A DNA stretch of 49,926 bases. Origin: JAZREA01 sp045660545 (GTDB lineage: Bacteria > Bacillota > Clostridia > Monoglobales > Firm-18). The stretch covers positions 1 to 49,926 of the forward strand of contig JAZREA010000009.1 in NCBI GenBank assembly GCA_045660545.1. The letters run 5' to 3'. The first letter of the stretch is position 1. Each line of letters begins with the position of its first letter. The notes under the pieces are model-generated. The model saw only the letters and a list, made by a program, of their open reading frames with translations. It had not been told where the DNA came from and did no database searches. The position numbers and the translations under genes were made by a program. Positions 8,516 to 17,869 of the stretch are shown piece by piece.

Positions 8516-9515
8516 AAGCTCGTGTGACGAAACTTCGGCCGCGGTGGTTGAATATGAAGATAAGTTCAACGTTTTGTCAAACGTTATTGCAACACAAATA
8601 GAAAAGCACAAGCTTTTTGGCGGTGTTGTGCCCGAGGTTGCTTCAAGAATGCATATTGAGTGTGTTTCGTCCGTTGTGGACGAGGCGTTGGAAGAAGCGA
8701 AGGTTACTTTCGACGACATCGACGCTATCGCGGTTACATATGCGCCCGGTCTTATAGGAGCTTTGCTCGTTGGAGTGAATTACGCAAAGTCGCTGGCACT
8801 TGCGCTTAAAAAGCCTTTAATCGCAGTCCATCATATCGAGGGACACATCAGCGCAAACTATATATCCTCGCCCGAGCTTGAGCCTCCGTTTATATGCCTC
8901 GTGGCATCGGGAGGACATTCCACCATAGCGAAGGTCGAGGACTATGACACATACAGTGTTGTGGCCAAAACACGCGACGACGCCGCGGGAGAGGCGTTTG
9001 ACAAAATCGCAAGAGTTTTAGGACTCGGCTACCCCGGCGGACCTGTGGTTCAAAAGGCGGCAGAGGGCGGAGACGAAAACGCATTTTCGTTCCCGAAAGT
9101 TTCCTTTGAAAACTCTTTGGATTTTAGTTTCAGCGGTGTAAAGACTAACGTTATTAATATGATTCATAAATTGCAGCAAAGGGGAGAAGAAGTGCCGACA
9201 GCGGACATTGCGGCATCTTTTCAAAACTGTGTGTGCGATGTTTTAGCATCAAGGCTTTTTGAGGTTGCGCACGCTGAAGGGGTGGACGACGTATGCCTCG
9301 CAGGAGGAGTTGCGGCTAACAAAAAGCTAAGAGAGCTTTGTGAAAAATACGCAAAGGAAAGCGGCATTAAGCTACACTACCCGCCACTTGTTCTTTGCAC
9401 AGACAACGCCGCTATGATTGCGGCGAGAGGGTACTTTGAGTACAAAAAGGGAAATTTCTGCGGGCCTGAGCTTAACGCAGTTGCTACTAAAAATATTTCA
9501 AATCGGAGTGTTTAA
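8493..9515 (+). CDS. tsaD: tRNA N6-adenosine threonylcarbamoyltransferase
   Basis: TsaD transfers the threonylcarbamoyl group onto A37 of tRNA together with TsaB and TsaE. The 340-residue ASKHA-fold protein shows the iron-binding HxxxH (H114-x3-H118 in HHIEGH), the glycine-rich VASGGHST segment, the CLAGGVAANKKLRE loop and the C-terminal TDNAAMIAARG with the third metal ligand. The start ATG lies inside the end of rimI (23-base overlap), so the genes are coupled. Its stop is directly followed by the mfd ATG. Confidence 0.97.
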   Translation: MVRLLAIESSCDETSAAVVEYEDKFNVLSNVIATQIEKHKLFGGVVPEVASRMHIECVSSVVDEALEEAKVTFDDIDAIAVTYAPGLIGALLVGVNYAKSLALALKKPLIAVHHIEGHISANYISSPELEPPFICLVASGGHSTIAKVEDYDTYSVVAKTRDDAAGEAFDKIARVLGLGYPGGPVVQKAAEGGDENAFSFPKVSFENSLDFSFSGVKTNVINMIHKLQQRGEEVPTADIAASFQNCVCDVLASRLFEVAHAEGVDDVCLAGGVAANKKLRELCEKYAKESGIKLHYPPLVLCTDNAAMIAARGYFEYKKGNFCGPELNAVATKNISNRSV

Positions 9516-12500
9516 ATGGAAAATAAAGGCTTTGAAAAATTGCTTTTAAAATCTGACGAATTTTGCGAAATAACAAATGATTTGAAAAACAAAATATCGC
9601 CTCTTAACATAAGCGGAGTGACGGAGTCGGCGGCTTCTCACCTCGCTTTTAGTCTTGCAAAAAAACTCGGACGTTCGCTCGTTTTAGTAGCGGCTGACGG
9701 GGTTACGGCGCGAAGACTTTACGAGGATATGAGCTTTTTTAAACCCGACAGCAAGATGTATCTTGAAAGGGAGCTTATGTTTTATGACGTAGACTCTTCT
9801 GCTAACGACATTACCTCGTCAAGAATTGACACGCTAAATTATATGATTAAAAACGACGACTTTGCAGTCGTTACGACTGTCTCCGCCTTGCTTGGAACAA
9901 GCCCTTGTGCAGACGATTTTAAAAAGTCCGGACTGACCTTTACCGAAGGGGAGGACGCGCCCGAGGACTTTGAGTCCGCCTTTGCTACCTTAGGATATGT
10001 CCGCGAGGAAGCGGTGGAGGGCAAGGGGCAGTACTGTGTGCGAGGCGGGATTATAGACTTTTACCCGTTTGACTCGAGCGTTCCGTACAGGGTGGAGCTT
10101 TTTGACACCGAGGTTGATACCGTAAGAACCTTTGACATATCAACCCAAAGGACGTTGGACAGAGTAGGGACGGCCTCGGCGATACCTGCGACGGAATATA
10201 TTTTGGACGCTAAAAAGAAAAGCGAGTTTATAGAAAAGCTGGAGGACGCGCGTCTTGCCGCGGCAGACAAGACGCACATTAACAAAGACATAGAGCGCTT
10301 TTGCAACAGCGGAGTCTTTCCGTCTATGGATAAATACATCCCGCTTTTATACGGAAACAAGATACCGACTATTATGGACTACGCGAGGGAGGATACTATA
10401 TACATCCTTTTTGAGCCTTTGGCGATTAGTATGGCCGTTAAAGGCATGGAGACCAGAATATGCGAGTCTGTTGAAATATTCTTGGAAAAGGGCATAATAC
10501 CAAAAGGCGGCGGAGGGGAATGGTTTTTAGACTGGCAGGAGGCTTTGGACAAGGCAACTAAGTCCGCTCTTGTCGGGATGTTTGATATTATGACGTCTTG
10601 TCCTGATTACAACGCTGTAAAGAACCTTAAATTCACCTCCAAGGAGCAGGCGAATTTCCACGGGAAGATGGACTTTTTCTACGACTGTGTAAAAAGGTAC
10701 AAAAAGCAGGGGTACGCTGTTTCAATATTGGCGGGCTCTGAAATTAAGGCGAAAAATATAGTTGAGTCGTTAAGCGACGTTGGTATAGTGGCGGAGTATT
10801 CGGAGAGCTTTACTGCCTGTGGAGGAGTAACCGTTATGACGGGCGAGCTTGCGGGCGGCTTTGAATATCCGCTTATAAAGACTGCGGTTATAAGCGACCG
10901 AGAGATTTTTGGCTCGGTTAAAAAGCAAACAAGGCGCCGCGTAAGCAGCAACCAGGAGAGGATAAAGAGCTTTACCGACCTGAGTGTCGGGGACTACGTT
11001 GTGCACCAAAACCACGGAATCGGTGCGTTTGACGGTATCAAGACCATGACTGTCAACGGCGCGACTGCGGATTATTTGCAGATTCGTTTTAGCGGGGACG
11101 ACTTTTTGTATGTGCCTGCAAACCAGCTGGATGTGCTTTACAAGTACGTCGGCAAGGAGGGGGCAACTCTTCGGCTTAACAAGCTGGGAGGAACACAGTG
11201 GGCACAGACAAAGCAAAGGGTTAAAAACAACTGTGCCGATATGGCCCGACAGCTTATAAACCTATATGCCGGAAGGCAGAAGGTGGAGGGGATACACTTC
11301 TCGCCTCAGGGAGATATGCACCAGAGCTTTGACTCTACGTTCCCTTACGAAGAAACGGACGACCAGATTGAAGCCTTAAAGGAAGTGTACGCCGACATGG
11401 AAAGGGGCGTGCCTATGGACAGGCTGCTTTGCGGCGACGTAGGATACGGCAAGACGGAAGTGGCGCTAAGAGCCGCTTTTAAGGCGACTTATGACGGGTA
11501 CCAGGTTGCGTACCTTGTTCCTACTACGATTTTGGCAAACCAGCATTACAAAACCTTTAAAGACAGAATGGAAGACTTTGGGATAAATGTTGCGGTGTTA
11601 TCGAGATTCAGAACCAAAAAGCAGCAGGAGGAAACGGTTAAAAAGATAAACCGTGGTGAGATTGATATAGTAATCGGTACGCACAGGATATTACAAAAGG
11701 ACTTAAAGTTTAAAAAGCTTGGGCTTTTGATAATTGACGAAGAACAGCGCTTTGGCGTTGCACACAAGGAAGTTTTAAAGGAGCTTAAAAACAACGTGGA
11801 CGTGCTGACACTTTCGGCTACGCCTATACCGAGGACGCTCCATATGAGTATGGTGGGAATCAGAGACATGAGCGTTTTGGAAAACCCGCCAAGAGACAGA
11901 TACCCCGTAACAACTTATGTTATGGAGTACCAGACGGACGTTGTAAAAGAGTCGATACTGCGCGAGGTGGCGCGCGGAGGGCAGGTGTATTACCTGCACA
12001 ACCGCACCGACAATATCGAGTCTACTGCGCAAAAGATAAGGGCGTTTTCACCTCATCTTCGCGTAGCTTTCGCACACGGAAAGATGTCCGAGCGCGAGCT
12101 TGAAAAAATTATGCAACAGGTTCTGGACAAGGAAATTGACGTATTGGTATGCACAACGATTATCGAGACGGGACTTGACATACCAAATGTGAATACCATT
12201 ATCGTCGACGACGCCGACAGGATGGGCCTTTCCCAGCTTTATCAGCTAAGGGGTCGTGTGGGCCGTTCAGACAGACTCGCTTACGCCTTGCTCCTTTACA
12301 GGCCTGACAAGGTGCTCTCCGAGGTGGCGGCAAAGAGGCTTAGGGCTATAAGAGACTTTACCGAGTTTGGAAGCGGGTTTAAAATTGCGCTTCGTGACCT
12401 GGAAATAAGGGGCGCGGGAAATGTAATCGGCGCACAGCAGCACGGATTTATGGACAGCGTCGGGTACGATATGTACTGCAACCTTCTGGAAGAAGCTGTT

Positions 12501-12986
12501 TTGGAAATTAAGGGGGAAGCGCACGAGAAACGTTCGGAAACAACTGTTTCTCTAAACACCGGCGCGTATATACCAAAGGACTATATAAAGGGCGAAAATT
12601 ACCGAATCGAGATGTACAAAAAGATTTCTATGGTGTACTCCGAGGAGGACTACAACGACGTCTACGAGGAGATAGAGGACCGCTACGGAACTCTTCCGGG
12701 GCCCGTTGAAAACCTGCTTAAAATTGCGCTTTTGCGTGCGCTCGCGTCGGAGTGTGGTTTTTCTGAGGTTAAGCAAAAGGAGAAAAACGCCCTTTTGGTC
12801 TTTGACAAAGACAAAAAGCTGGATCTTGCTTTGGTGTTGGAGCTTATTTCAATGTTTGACAACAAGATTCTGTTTTCACCAACAGAATCGCCCTACATTA
12901 CCATAAGAGGCGACGAAAAGGCGCTTGCAGAAAATATTAAGATTGTGTTACATGCCTTTAAAAAGTTGAAAGACTGTGAAAAATAG
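9516..12986 (+). CDS. mfd: Transcription-repair coupling factor Mfd
   Basis: Mfd is a DNA translocase that removes RNA polymerase stalled at lesions and recruits UvrA. The 1156-residue protein has the family order: a UvrB-like N-terminal part, the RNA polymerase interaction domain around residue 490 (GDYVVHQNHGIGAFDGI), the ATPase with Walker A GDVGYGKT (about 638-646), the DEEQ box (about 740), and the RecG-like motif QLYQLRGRVGRS. A C-terminal TRCF domain follows. The ATG touches the tsaD stop and has GGAG nine bases upstream. In many Firmicutes mfd sits by pth and a PrsA-like gene; here only the latter follows. Confidence 0.97.
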   Translation: MENKGFEKLLLKSDEFCEITNDLKNKISPLNISGVTESAASHLAFSLAKKLGRSLVLVAADGVTARRLYEDMSFFKPDSKMYLERELMFYDVDSSANDITSSRIDTLNYMIKNDDFAVVTTVSALLGTSPCADDFKKSGLTFTEGEDAPEDFESAFATLGYVREEAVEGKGQYCVRGGIIDFYPFDSSVPYRVELFDTEVDTVRTFDISTQRTLDRVGTASAIPATEYILDAKKKSEFIEKLEDARLAAADKTHINKDIERFCNSGVFPSMDKYIPLLYGNKIPTIMDYAREDTIYILFEPLAISMAVKGMETRICESVEIFLEKGIIPKGGGGEWFLDWQEALDKATKSALVGMFDIMTSCPDYNAVKNLKFTSKEQANFHGKMDFFYDCVKRYKKQGYAVSILAGSEIKAKNIVESLSDVGIVAEYSESFTACGGVTVMTGELAGGFEYPLIKTAVISDREIFGSVKKQTRRRVSSNQERIKSFTDLSVGDYVVHQNHGIGAFDGIKTMTVNGATADYLQIRFSGDDFLYVPANQLDVLYKYVGKEGATLRLNKLGGTQWAQTKQRVKNNCADMARQLINLYAGRQKVEGIHFSPQGDMHQSFDSTFPYEETDDQIEALKEVYADMERGVPMDRLLCGDVGYGKTEVALRAAFKATYDGYQVAYLVPTTILANQHYKTFKDRMEDFGINVAVLSRFRTKKQQEETVKKINRGEIDIVIGTHRILQKDLKFKKLGLLIIDEEQRFGVAHKEVLKELKNNVDVLTLSATPIPRTLHMSMVGIRDMSVLENPPRDRYPVTTYVMEYQTDVVKESILREVARGGQVYYLHNRTDNIESTAQKIRAFSPHLRVAFAHGKMSERELEKIMQQVLDKEIDVLVCTTIIETGLDIPNVNTIIVDDADRMGLSQLYQLRGRVGRSDRLAYALLLYRPDKVLSEVAAKRLRAIRDFTEFGSGFKIALRDLEIRGAGNVIGAQQHGFMDSVGYDMYCNLLEEAVLEIKGEAHEKRSETTVSLNTGAYIPKDYIKGENYRIEMYKKISMVYSEEDYNDVYEEIEDRYGTLPGPVENLLKIALLRALASECGFSEVKQKEKNALLVFDKDKKLDLALVLELISMFDNKILFSPTESPYITIRGDEKALAENIKIVLHAFKKLKDCEK

Positions 12987-12994
12987 TGTATAAT
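12966..12994 (+). promoter_or_regulatory. Promoter of the PpiC-type lipoprotein gene
   Basis: TTGAAA (12966-12971), 17 bases, TATAAT (12989-12994). The -35 box lies inside the last codons of mfd, so the foldase gene has its own start within the mfd operon. Confidence 0.85.
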
Positions 12995-13048
12995 AAACGT
13001 AATCAGAACTAAATTGTTGACATTAGACTTCTTTTAGGAGGTGTGATT

Positions 13049-14029
13049 ATGTTTAAGAGAATAATATCGCTTTTTGTTTGTCTTGTTGCAGTTGTCTCCT
13101 TGTCGTCATGCGGCGGAAACAATATTGCTTCGGTGGACGGCAAGAACATTGACAAGGGATATTTTGACTATTACTTTAACCAGTTAAAAAGCACTCTTTC
13201 AAGCGAGCTTGGCGAGGATTCCTGGGAGTCTACCCAGTATGAGGGCAAGACAGCCCTTGAATATGCAAAGGAGCGCGCCTTGCAGTCTGTGATTGAGGAC
13301 TACGTTGTAACCCAAAAGGCTATGGAAGACAAAATTGTGCTTACCGCAGAGGATATAAAGTCTATGGGACAGCTCAAAAACCAGTGGATAAGCTACTTTG
13401 GAAGCGAGAGTGCCTTTGAGGACGAGATTAAAAGCTACGGAATCAGCGTATCTCAGTTCGACTATATGATGGAGGCTGTTTATTACAGAAACCATCTTGT
13501 TGAAAAATACACTGAACAGTCGGACGAAATGGCAAAATACTTTTACGACAACAACATCGTAAAGGTTAAGCATATTTTGCTCTTTACCATTAATCCGCAA
13601 ACGGGAGAAAAACTCCCGCAACAAGAGGTGGACAGGGTACGTGCTGAGGCTGAAAAGCTTCTTGAAATAGCGCGTTCGAACAGCAACTTTGACGCACTTG
13701 TTGCCGAGTACACAGAGGACCAGGATGCCTTTTATTACGTTGGCGAGGGCTTTTCGCTCGCGCAGGACGGCACAGAGGGAAACGGTATGGTACCCGAGTT
13801 TGAAAACGCCTGCTTTATGCTTGGTAAAGGCGAGGTCAGCGACATTGTTGAGTCGGAGTATGGGTTCCATATTATAAAAAGATACGAAAATGACGAGCAG
13901 ATGTACCAAAAGGCGAAAGACACTATTTCGTTCCGGGTCCGTTCGACAGAGTTTTCTGACGTTTTAAACGAGTGGAAATCAAAACTGAAAATTGTTGTAA
14001 ACGAGAGTGTGTACAACAGCTATGAATAA
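13049..14029 (+). CDS. PpiC/PrsA-like peptidylprolyl isomerase lipoprotein
   Basis: This is a 326-residue extracytoplasmic foldase. The N-terminus is a lipoprotein signal peptide with lipobox LSSC (Cys21) and a GGN spacer. The middle resembles the SurA/PrsA chaperone domain, and residues ~171-280 form a parvulin domain (VKHILLF ... GMVPEFENACFMLGKGEVSDIVESEYGFHIIKR). It should be anchored outside the membrane and help secreted proteins fold. The ATG at 13049 has TTAGGAGGTG seven bases upstream; the GTG at 13043 overlaps that site and is rejected. It has its own promoter and terminator after mfd. Confidence 0.93.
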   Translation: MFKRIISLFVCLVAVVSLSSCGGNNIASVDGKNIDKGYFDYYFNQLKSTLSSELGEDSWESTQYEGKTALEYAKERALQSVIEDYVVTQKAMEDKIVLTAEDIKSMGQLKNQWISYFGSESAFEDEIKSYGISVSQFDYMMEAVYYRNHLVEKYTEQSDEMAKYFYDNNIVKVKHILLFTINPQTGEKLPQQEVDRVRAEAEKLLEIARSNSNFDALVAEYTEDQDAFYYVGEGFSLAQDGTEGNGMVPEFENACFMLGKGEVSDIVESEYGFHIIKRYENDEQMYQKAKDTISFRVRSTEFSDVLNEWKSKLKIVVNESVYNSYE

Positions 14030-14035
14030 AATTCG

Positions 14036-14067
14036 GCCCGAAACAGCGAAGCTTTTTCGGGCTTTTT
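14036..14067 (+). terminator. Intrinsic terminator after the PpiC lipoprotein
   Basis: GCCCGAAA (14036-14043) pairs with TTTCGGGC (14055-14062), followed by five T. It separates the foldase from the FHA-RodA-PBP operon, for which I see no separate strong promoter; some read-through may feed it. Confidence 0.88.
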
Positions 14068-14083
14068 GACGTAGGAGGGAGTT

Positions 14084-14536
14084 ATGCAAAATTTGTTCGC
14101 GATTTTAAATGCATTGCTAAGATACATTTTTATAACAATTATATATGTGTTTATTTTCGCCATAATTCGTATGATTTATCTCGACATAAAGAATATGAAT
14201 ATGCGTAAAAACAGGATGGCGCCGAAAAACTGTGCTTATCTTGAACTTTTAAACGATGTGCAGACACTCTACTTTGAAGTGAAAGAGTTCTACCCGATGA
14301 CTACCGAAATGATTACGATAGGCAGAGACAAGGAGTGTACCATACATATAGACGACTTTTACCTTTCTGCCCACCACACCAAGCTCTGGTACGAGGACGA
14401 GGAGTGGCATATCCGCGATATGGGCAGCACAAACGGGACTTATATAAACGGCAAGCCCCTTAAAAACACGGAGATGATTTTGGACAACGGTGACAGAATC
14501 AGGCTGGGACAGCTTGAATTTATGGTGGTGCTGTGA
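14084..14536 (+). CDS. Membrane-anchored FHA-domain protein
   Basis: The 150-residue protein has one N-terminal membrane span (about residues 8-30, hydrophobic and rich in I and F) and a cytoplasmic FHA domain from about 72 to 145. The FHA hallmarks are present: IGRDKECTIHIDD, the SAHHTKL segment and DMGSTNGTYING. FHA domains bind phosphothreonine peptides. A GTAGGAGGGAG ribosome site precedes the ATG. The stop overlaps the start of the RodA gene (TGATG). The FHA-RodA/FtsW-PBP order resembles the actinobacterial FHA-cell-wall cluster, so it likely ties Ser/Thr-kinase signalling to wall synthesis. No kinase lies in this window. Confidence 0.9.
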   Translation: MQNLFAILNALLRYIFITIIYVFIFAIIRMIYLDIKNMNMRKNRMAPKNCAYLELLNDVQTLYFEVKEFYPMTTEMITIGRDKECTIHIDDFYLSAHHTKLWYEDEEWHIRDMGSTNGTYINGKPLKNTEMILDNGDRIRLGQLEFMVVL

Positions 14537-15750
14537 TGAAGAAGATTTCATTTAAAAACCCTATGTTTTTGCTTGTGCTTATAAACGTTATTGCCTTTTG
14601 GCTGCTGTTTGTGTATATGGGGGCTAAGGATGTGACGGTTCTTTACACGGGGCTTGCACTTTTGGGAATTTCCGTTATTACTTACACAACTATTCACTTT
14701 TTCAGAATGGGAGATATATACCTTTTCCCGATTGTGTACCTGCTGCTTACGATGGGCGTGGTTATGATATGCAGGATTAACTACGACAGAGGGTTAAGGC
14801 AGATTTTGTGGTATCTTGTGTCTTTGGTTGCCTTTTATGTTGCATACGTTATATTCAGGTATGTTAAAAACTTAAACAGGCTGAAATGGTTTTACTACTT
14901 TGTGGGGATTTTGCTGTTCGCGGTTACGCTGGTTTTCGGCACAGTTATAAACGGTGCGAGAAACTGGATTGTAATCGGCAACTTTAACATTCAGCCGTCA
15001 GAGATTATAAAGCTGTTTTTTATATTCTTTTTAGCTTGTTACTATTCTTCGAGAGAGAGGACGCTTTTTGGAAGAATAAAGGAAAGATACGCAGTTATGC
15101 TTTGTGTTTATTCTTACCTTGGCTTTTTGGTCCTGCAGCGCGAATGGGGAATTATGCTTTTGTTCTTCTTTACGTATATCGCGATGGAATATATGTTTGA
15201 GGGAGACGTTAAGATACTTGTTTTAAACATTGCACTGACCTTTTTGGCCAGCTGGGTTGGATATATGGTGATGAACCATATAAAAGTCAGGGTACAGATG
15301 TGGTTAAATCCCTGGGAAGATATAACGGGCAAGGGCTACCAGATTGGACAGTCGCTTTTTGCGATAGCTTCCGGTGGGTTCTTTGGAACCGGGATTGGAC
15401 AGGGAAGGCCTGACTATATACCTGAGGTACATTCTGACTTTATATTTTCAGCCATCTGCGAGGAGATGGGGCTGTTTGGCGGAATTGCAGTTATTATGAT
15501 GTTCTTTATTTTTACATACAGAGGCATTAAGATTGCGCTTAAACTGCACGACGGCTTTGATAAATGCATCGCTACGGGCATTACGATTATGTTTGGCTTT
15601 CAGACGTTTATAATTATTGGCGGCGTTATAAAGATGATTCCTATGACGGGAATTACCCTGCCGTTTATAAGCTACGGGGGAAGCTCGCTTTTGTCAAGCT
15701 TTGTGTCGCTGGGTATTTTGCAGGCTATTTCCGCAAAGGAGAACAGATAG
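14536..15750 (+). CDS. SEDS-family peptidoglycan glycosyltransferase (RodA/FtsW/SpoVE)
   Basis: The 404-residue polytopic membrane protein shows about ten spans and the SEDS motifs: NGARNWIVIGNFNIQPSEIIK, the GYQIGQSLFAIASGGFFGTG loop, and the C-terminal GITLPFISYGGSS. SEDS proteins polymerise lipid II together with a cognate class B PBP, which is the next gene. The ATG at 14536 overlaps the previous stop; a GTG three bases earlier is also in frame. Whether it acts in elongation (RodA), division (FtsW) or spore cortex (SpoVE) cannot be told from sequence; the FHA neighbour favours the elongation-type cluster. Confidence 0.93.
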   Translation: MKKISFKNPMFLLVLINVIAFWLLFVYMGAKDVTVLYTGLALLGISVITYTTIHFFRMGDIYLFPIVYLLLTMGVVMICRINYDRGLRQILWYLVSLVAFYVAYVIFRYVKNLNRLKWFYYFVGILLFAVTLVFGTVINGARNWIVIGNFNIQPSEIIKLFFIFFLACYYSSRERTLFGRIKERYAVMLCVYSYLGFLVLQREWGIMLLFFFTYIAMEYMFEGDVKILVLNIALTFLASWVGYMVMNHIKVRVQMWLNPWEDITGKGYQIGQSLFAIASGGFFGTGIGQGRPDYIPEVHSDFIFSAICEEMGLFGGIAVIMMFFIFTYRGIKIALKLHDGFDKCIATGITIMFGFQTFIIIGGVIKMIPMTGITLPFISYGGSSLLSSFVSLGILQAISAKENR

Positions 15751-17136
15751 ATGACTAACAAAAAGATTGTCAAAATTTTAATATTGCTTTCTGTAATGTT
15801 TTTGTCCCTTATCGGTTACCTTACTTATATTGAGCTTTTCCAGAGCGACAAGCTTGTATCAAGCCCCTATAACCAGCGTCAGTGGGACGACGAAAACGGT
15901 ACGGTAAGAGGCAATGTTTACGACAAAAACGGAGTCGTGCTTGCAAAGACCGAGGAGGGTGAGCGTGTTTACCCTTACGGGAAAATGTATGCCCACGTTA
16001 TCGGCTACAATTCAAGAACATACGGAAGAATCAACCTCGAGCGTACATACAACGACGCCTTGCTCGGCAGAACGGAGTTTACAAACATAATCGGAAGCGT
16101 CAGGGCGAAAAAAGGCTTTGACCTTGAGCTTACGATTGACCACAAAATACAGAGCCTTGCATATAGCGCGCTTGGTGCAAACAACGGATGTGTTATCGCG
16201 ATGAACCCGAAAACGGGCGAGATTATTGCCATGGTAAGCAAGCCGGACTTTGACCCTAACGATAAGGCTTTGATAGAAAACTGGAACGATTTGGCGATAA
16301 GTGATGAGGCGCCCTTTGTTGCAAGGGCTACTTCCGGGCTTTATGCGCCCGGCTCGACCTTTAAGATGCTTACCGCACTTAGCGCGATTGACAACGGCTA
16401 TGAGGAAATGACGTTTACTGACGAGGGAAAGGTAGAAATCGGCGGCGCGGTTTTTGAAAACCAAAAGTCCAGAGTGTACGGCGATATTGATATTACGAGA
16501 GGCTTTGCTGTTTCGAGTAATGTGGTTTTTTGCACGCTGGGTGCAAAGCTTGGCGGAGAAAAGCTGCGCTCTGTCGCAGAGCGCTTTGGCTTTAACAAGG
16601 AGTTTGACTTTGACATTCCTTACAACAAAAGCTTATTCCCCGAAAACGAACAGAGCGCAGAAAAATCAGCCGCGCTTGGAATGGGGCAGGGAGACATACT
16701 GTCAACACCGATGCAGATGCTTATGGTAACAAGCGGCATCGCAAACGACGGCAACGTTATAAAGCCGAGGCTGGTAAGCAGAATATTAGACGAAAACGGC
16801 AGGGAAATCAGCGTGACAAAGCCGTCTAAGCTATACAGTGCCGCAAAGGCCGGAAGCACAAAAAAAGTAGTCGATATGATGGTCGAGACGGTTAAAAACG
16901 GTACGGCCTCAAACGCCTCGATAAGAGGGGTTACAGTAGCAGGAAAAACAGGTACGGCAGAAAACGAAATGACCGCGCTTGAAACAGGCAAGGAGCACAC
17001 ATGGTTTGTTGGATTTGCGCCCGCGTACGACCCCGAAATCGCAGTAGTTGTTATGATGGAAAAAAGCGGAGGCTCGGGCGGAGGAAACTGCGCACCGATA
17101 GCCAGGAATATTATTCAAAAATATTTGTATAAATAG
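15751..17136 (+). CDS. Class B penicillin-binding protein, transpeptidase
   Basis: The 461-residue protein has one N-terminal membrane anchor (about 8-28), a short pedestal region and a transpeptidase domain with all three active-site motifs: SxxK at 202-205 (STFK), SxN at 255-257 (SSN) and KTGT at 399-402. It cross-links peptidoglycan outside the membrane. The N-terminal region is much shorter than in PBP2 or PBP3, like the small PbpA-type proteins paired with a SEDS protein. Its ATG directly follows the RodA/FtsW stop, so the two are translated together. Confidence 0.94.
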   Translation: MTNKKIVKILILLSVMFLSLIGYLTYIELFQSDKLVSSPYNQRQWDDENGTVRGNVYDKNGVVLAKTEEGERVYPYGKMYAHVIGYNSRTYGRINLERTYNDALLGRTEFTNIIGSVRAKKGFDLELTIDHKIQSLAYSALGANNGCVIAMNPKTGEIIAMVSKPDFDPNDKALIENWNDLAISDEAPFVARATSGLYAPGSTFKMLTALSAIDNGYEEMTFTDEGKVEIGGAVFENQKSRVYGDIDITRGFAVSSNVVFCTLGAKLGGEKLRSVAERFGFNKEFDFDIPYNKSLFPENEQSAEKSAALGMGQGDILSTPMQMLMVTSGIANDGNVIKPRLVSRILDENGREISVTKPSKLYSAAKAGSTKKVVDMMVETVKNGTASNASIRGVTVAGKTGTAENEMTALETGKEHTWFVGFAPAYDPEIAVVVMMEKSGGSGGGNCAPIARNIIQKYLYK

Positions 17137-17165
17137 TTGACAAATGGAAAAAAGTATGATAATAT
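17137..17165 (+). promoter_or_regulatory. Promoter of the rplU-rpmA operon
   Basis: TTGACA (17137-17142), 17 bases, TAATAT (17160-17165); a TATAAT also starts at 17163 with a wider spacer. The -35 box begins one base after the PBP stop. It is followed by a structured leader. Confidence 0.85.
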
Positions 17166-17170
17166 AATAC

Positions 17171-17214
17171 GGTATCCGCACGAAAATGGTTGGAAAATGT
17201 CTTTACGGCATACC
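17171..17214 (+). ncRNA. Candidate ribosomal protein L21 leader hairpin
   Basis: The 5' leader between promoter and rplU can form a hairpin: GGTAT+CCG (17171-17178) pairs with CGG+ATACC (17206-17214) around a single bulged C. Firmicutes rplU mRNAs carry a known L21 leader element at this place, used for autoregulation. The position and fold agree with such a role, but I could not compare it with the family model. Confidence 0.55.
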
Positions 17215-17250
17215 AGTTAGGCGAGTTTTTGATTAAGGAGGTGCGTTTTG

Positions 17251-17562
17251 GTGTACGCAGTAATTGAAACAGGCGGTAAGCAGTACAAGGTTACTAAGGG
17301 CGATGTTATCTACATCGAAAAGCTCGATGTTAAGGCCGGCGCTGCTGTTACGTTTGACAAAGTATTATTGGTCGGCGAGGGCAAGGACGTTAAAGTTGGT
17401 GCTCCTGTTGTTGACGGTGCTTCTGTAAGCGGTAAGGTTATAAAGAACGATAAGTCTAAGAAGATTGTTGTTTATAAGTACAAGCCTAAAAAAGGTTACC
17501 ACAAAAAGCAGGGTCACAGACAGCCGTATACAAAGGTTGAAATTTCTAAGATTAACGGTTAA
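17251..17562 (+). CDS. rplU: 50S ribosomal protein bL21
   Basis: The 103-residue protein begins MYAVIETGGKQYKV and ends KPKKGYHKKQGHRQPYTKVEISKING, the full bL21 sequence pattern. I chose GTG 17251 because it gives the family N-terminus; the TTG one codon earlier is in frame and at a similar distance from AAGGAGG (17235-17241). The gene is followed 36 bases later by rpmA. In Bacillus and most Clostridia the prp/ysxB gene lies between the two, but here it is missing. Confidence 0.97.
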   Translation: MYAVIETGGKQYKVTKGDVIYIEKLDVKAGAAVTFDKVLLVGEGKDVKVGAPVVDGASVSGKVIKNDKSKKIVVYKYKPKKGYHKKQGHRQPYTKVEISKING

Positions 17563-17598
17563 TCGATTTTTTATTTAAATTTTGCGAGGTGAAAATAA

Positions 17599-17859
17599 AT
17601 GGCTCATAAGAAAGGTGTCGGCAGTACTAAAAACGGCAGAGATTCTGAGTCCAAAAGACTTGGTGTGAAAAGAGCTGACGGTCAGCCGGTTTTGGCAGGT
17701 AACATTCTTGTTCGCCAGAGAGGAACTAAAATCCACCCGGGTATTAACGTTGCTAAGGGCAAGGACGATACATTATTCGCTCTTGTAGATGGTAAGGTTA
17801 AGTTCGAGCGTAAGGGTAAGGACCGTAAGCAAGTTAGTGTTTACACAATGGCTCAGTAA
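17599..17859 (+). CDS. rpmA: 50S ribosomal protein bL27 (no cleavable N-terminal extension)
   Basis: The 86-residue protein begins MAHKKGVGSTKNGRDSESKRLG, so its flexible N-terminus, which reaches the peptidyl-transferase centre, is made in final form. Typical Firmicutes L27 has about nine extra residues that the protease Prp removes. Here a TAA stop stands directly before the ATG in the same frame, so no extension is encoded. The ribosome site GCGAGGTG lies 8-9 bases upstream. The gene shares the rplU transcript and is followed by a terminator. Confidence 0.97.
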   Translation: MAHKKGVGSTKNGRDSESKRLGVKRADGQPVLAGNILVRQRGTKIHPGINVAKGKDDTLFALVDGKVKFERKGKDRKQVSVYTMAQ

Positions 17860-17869
17860 AACTTTTTTT

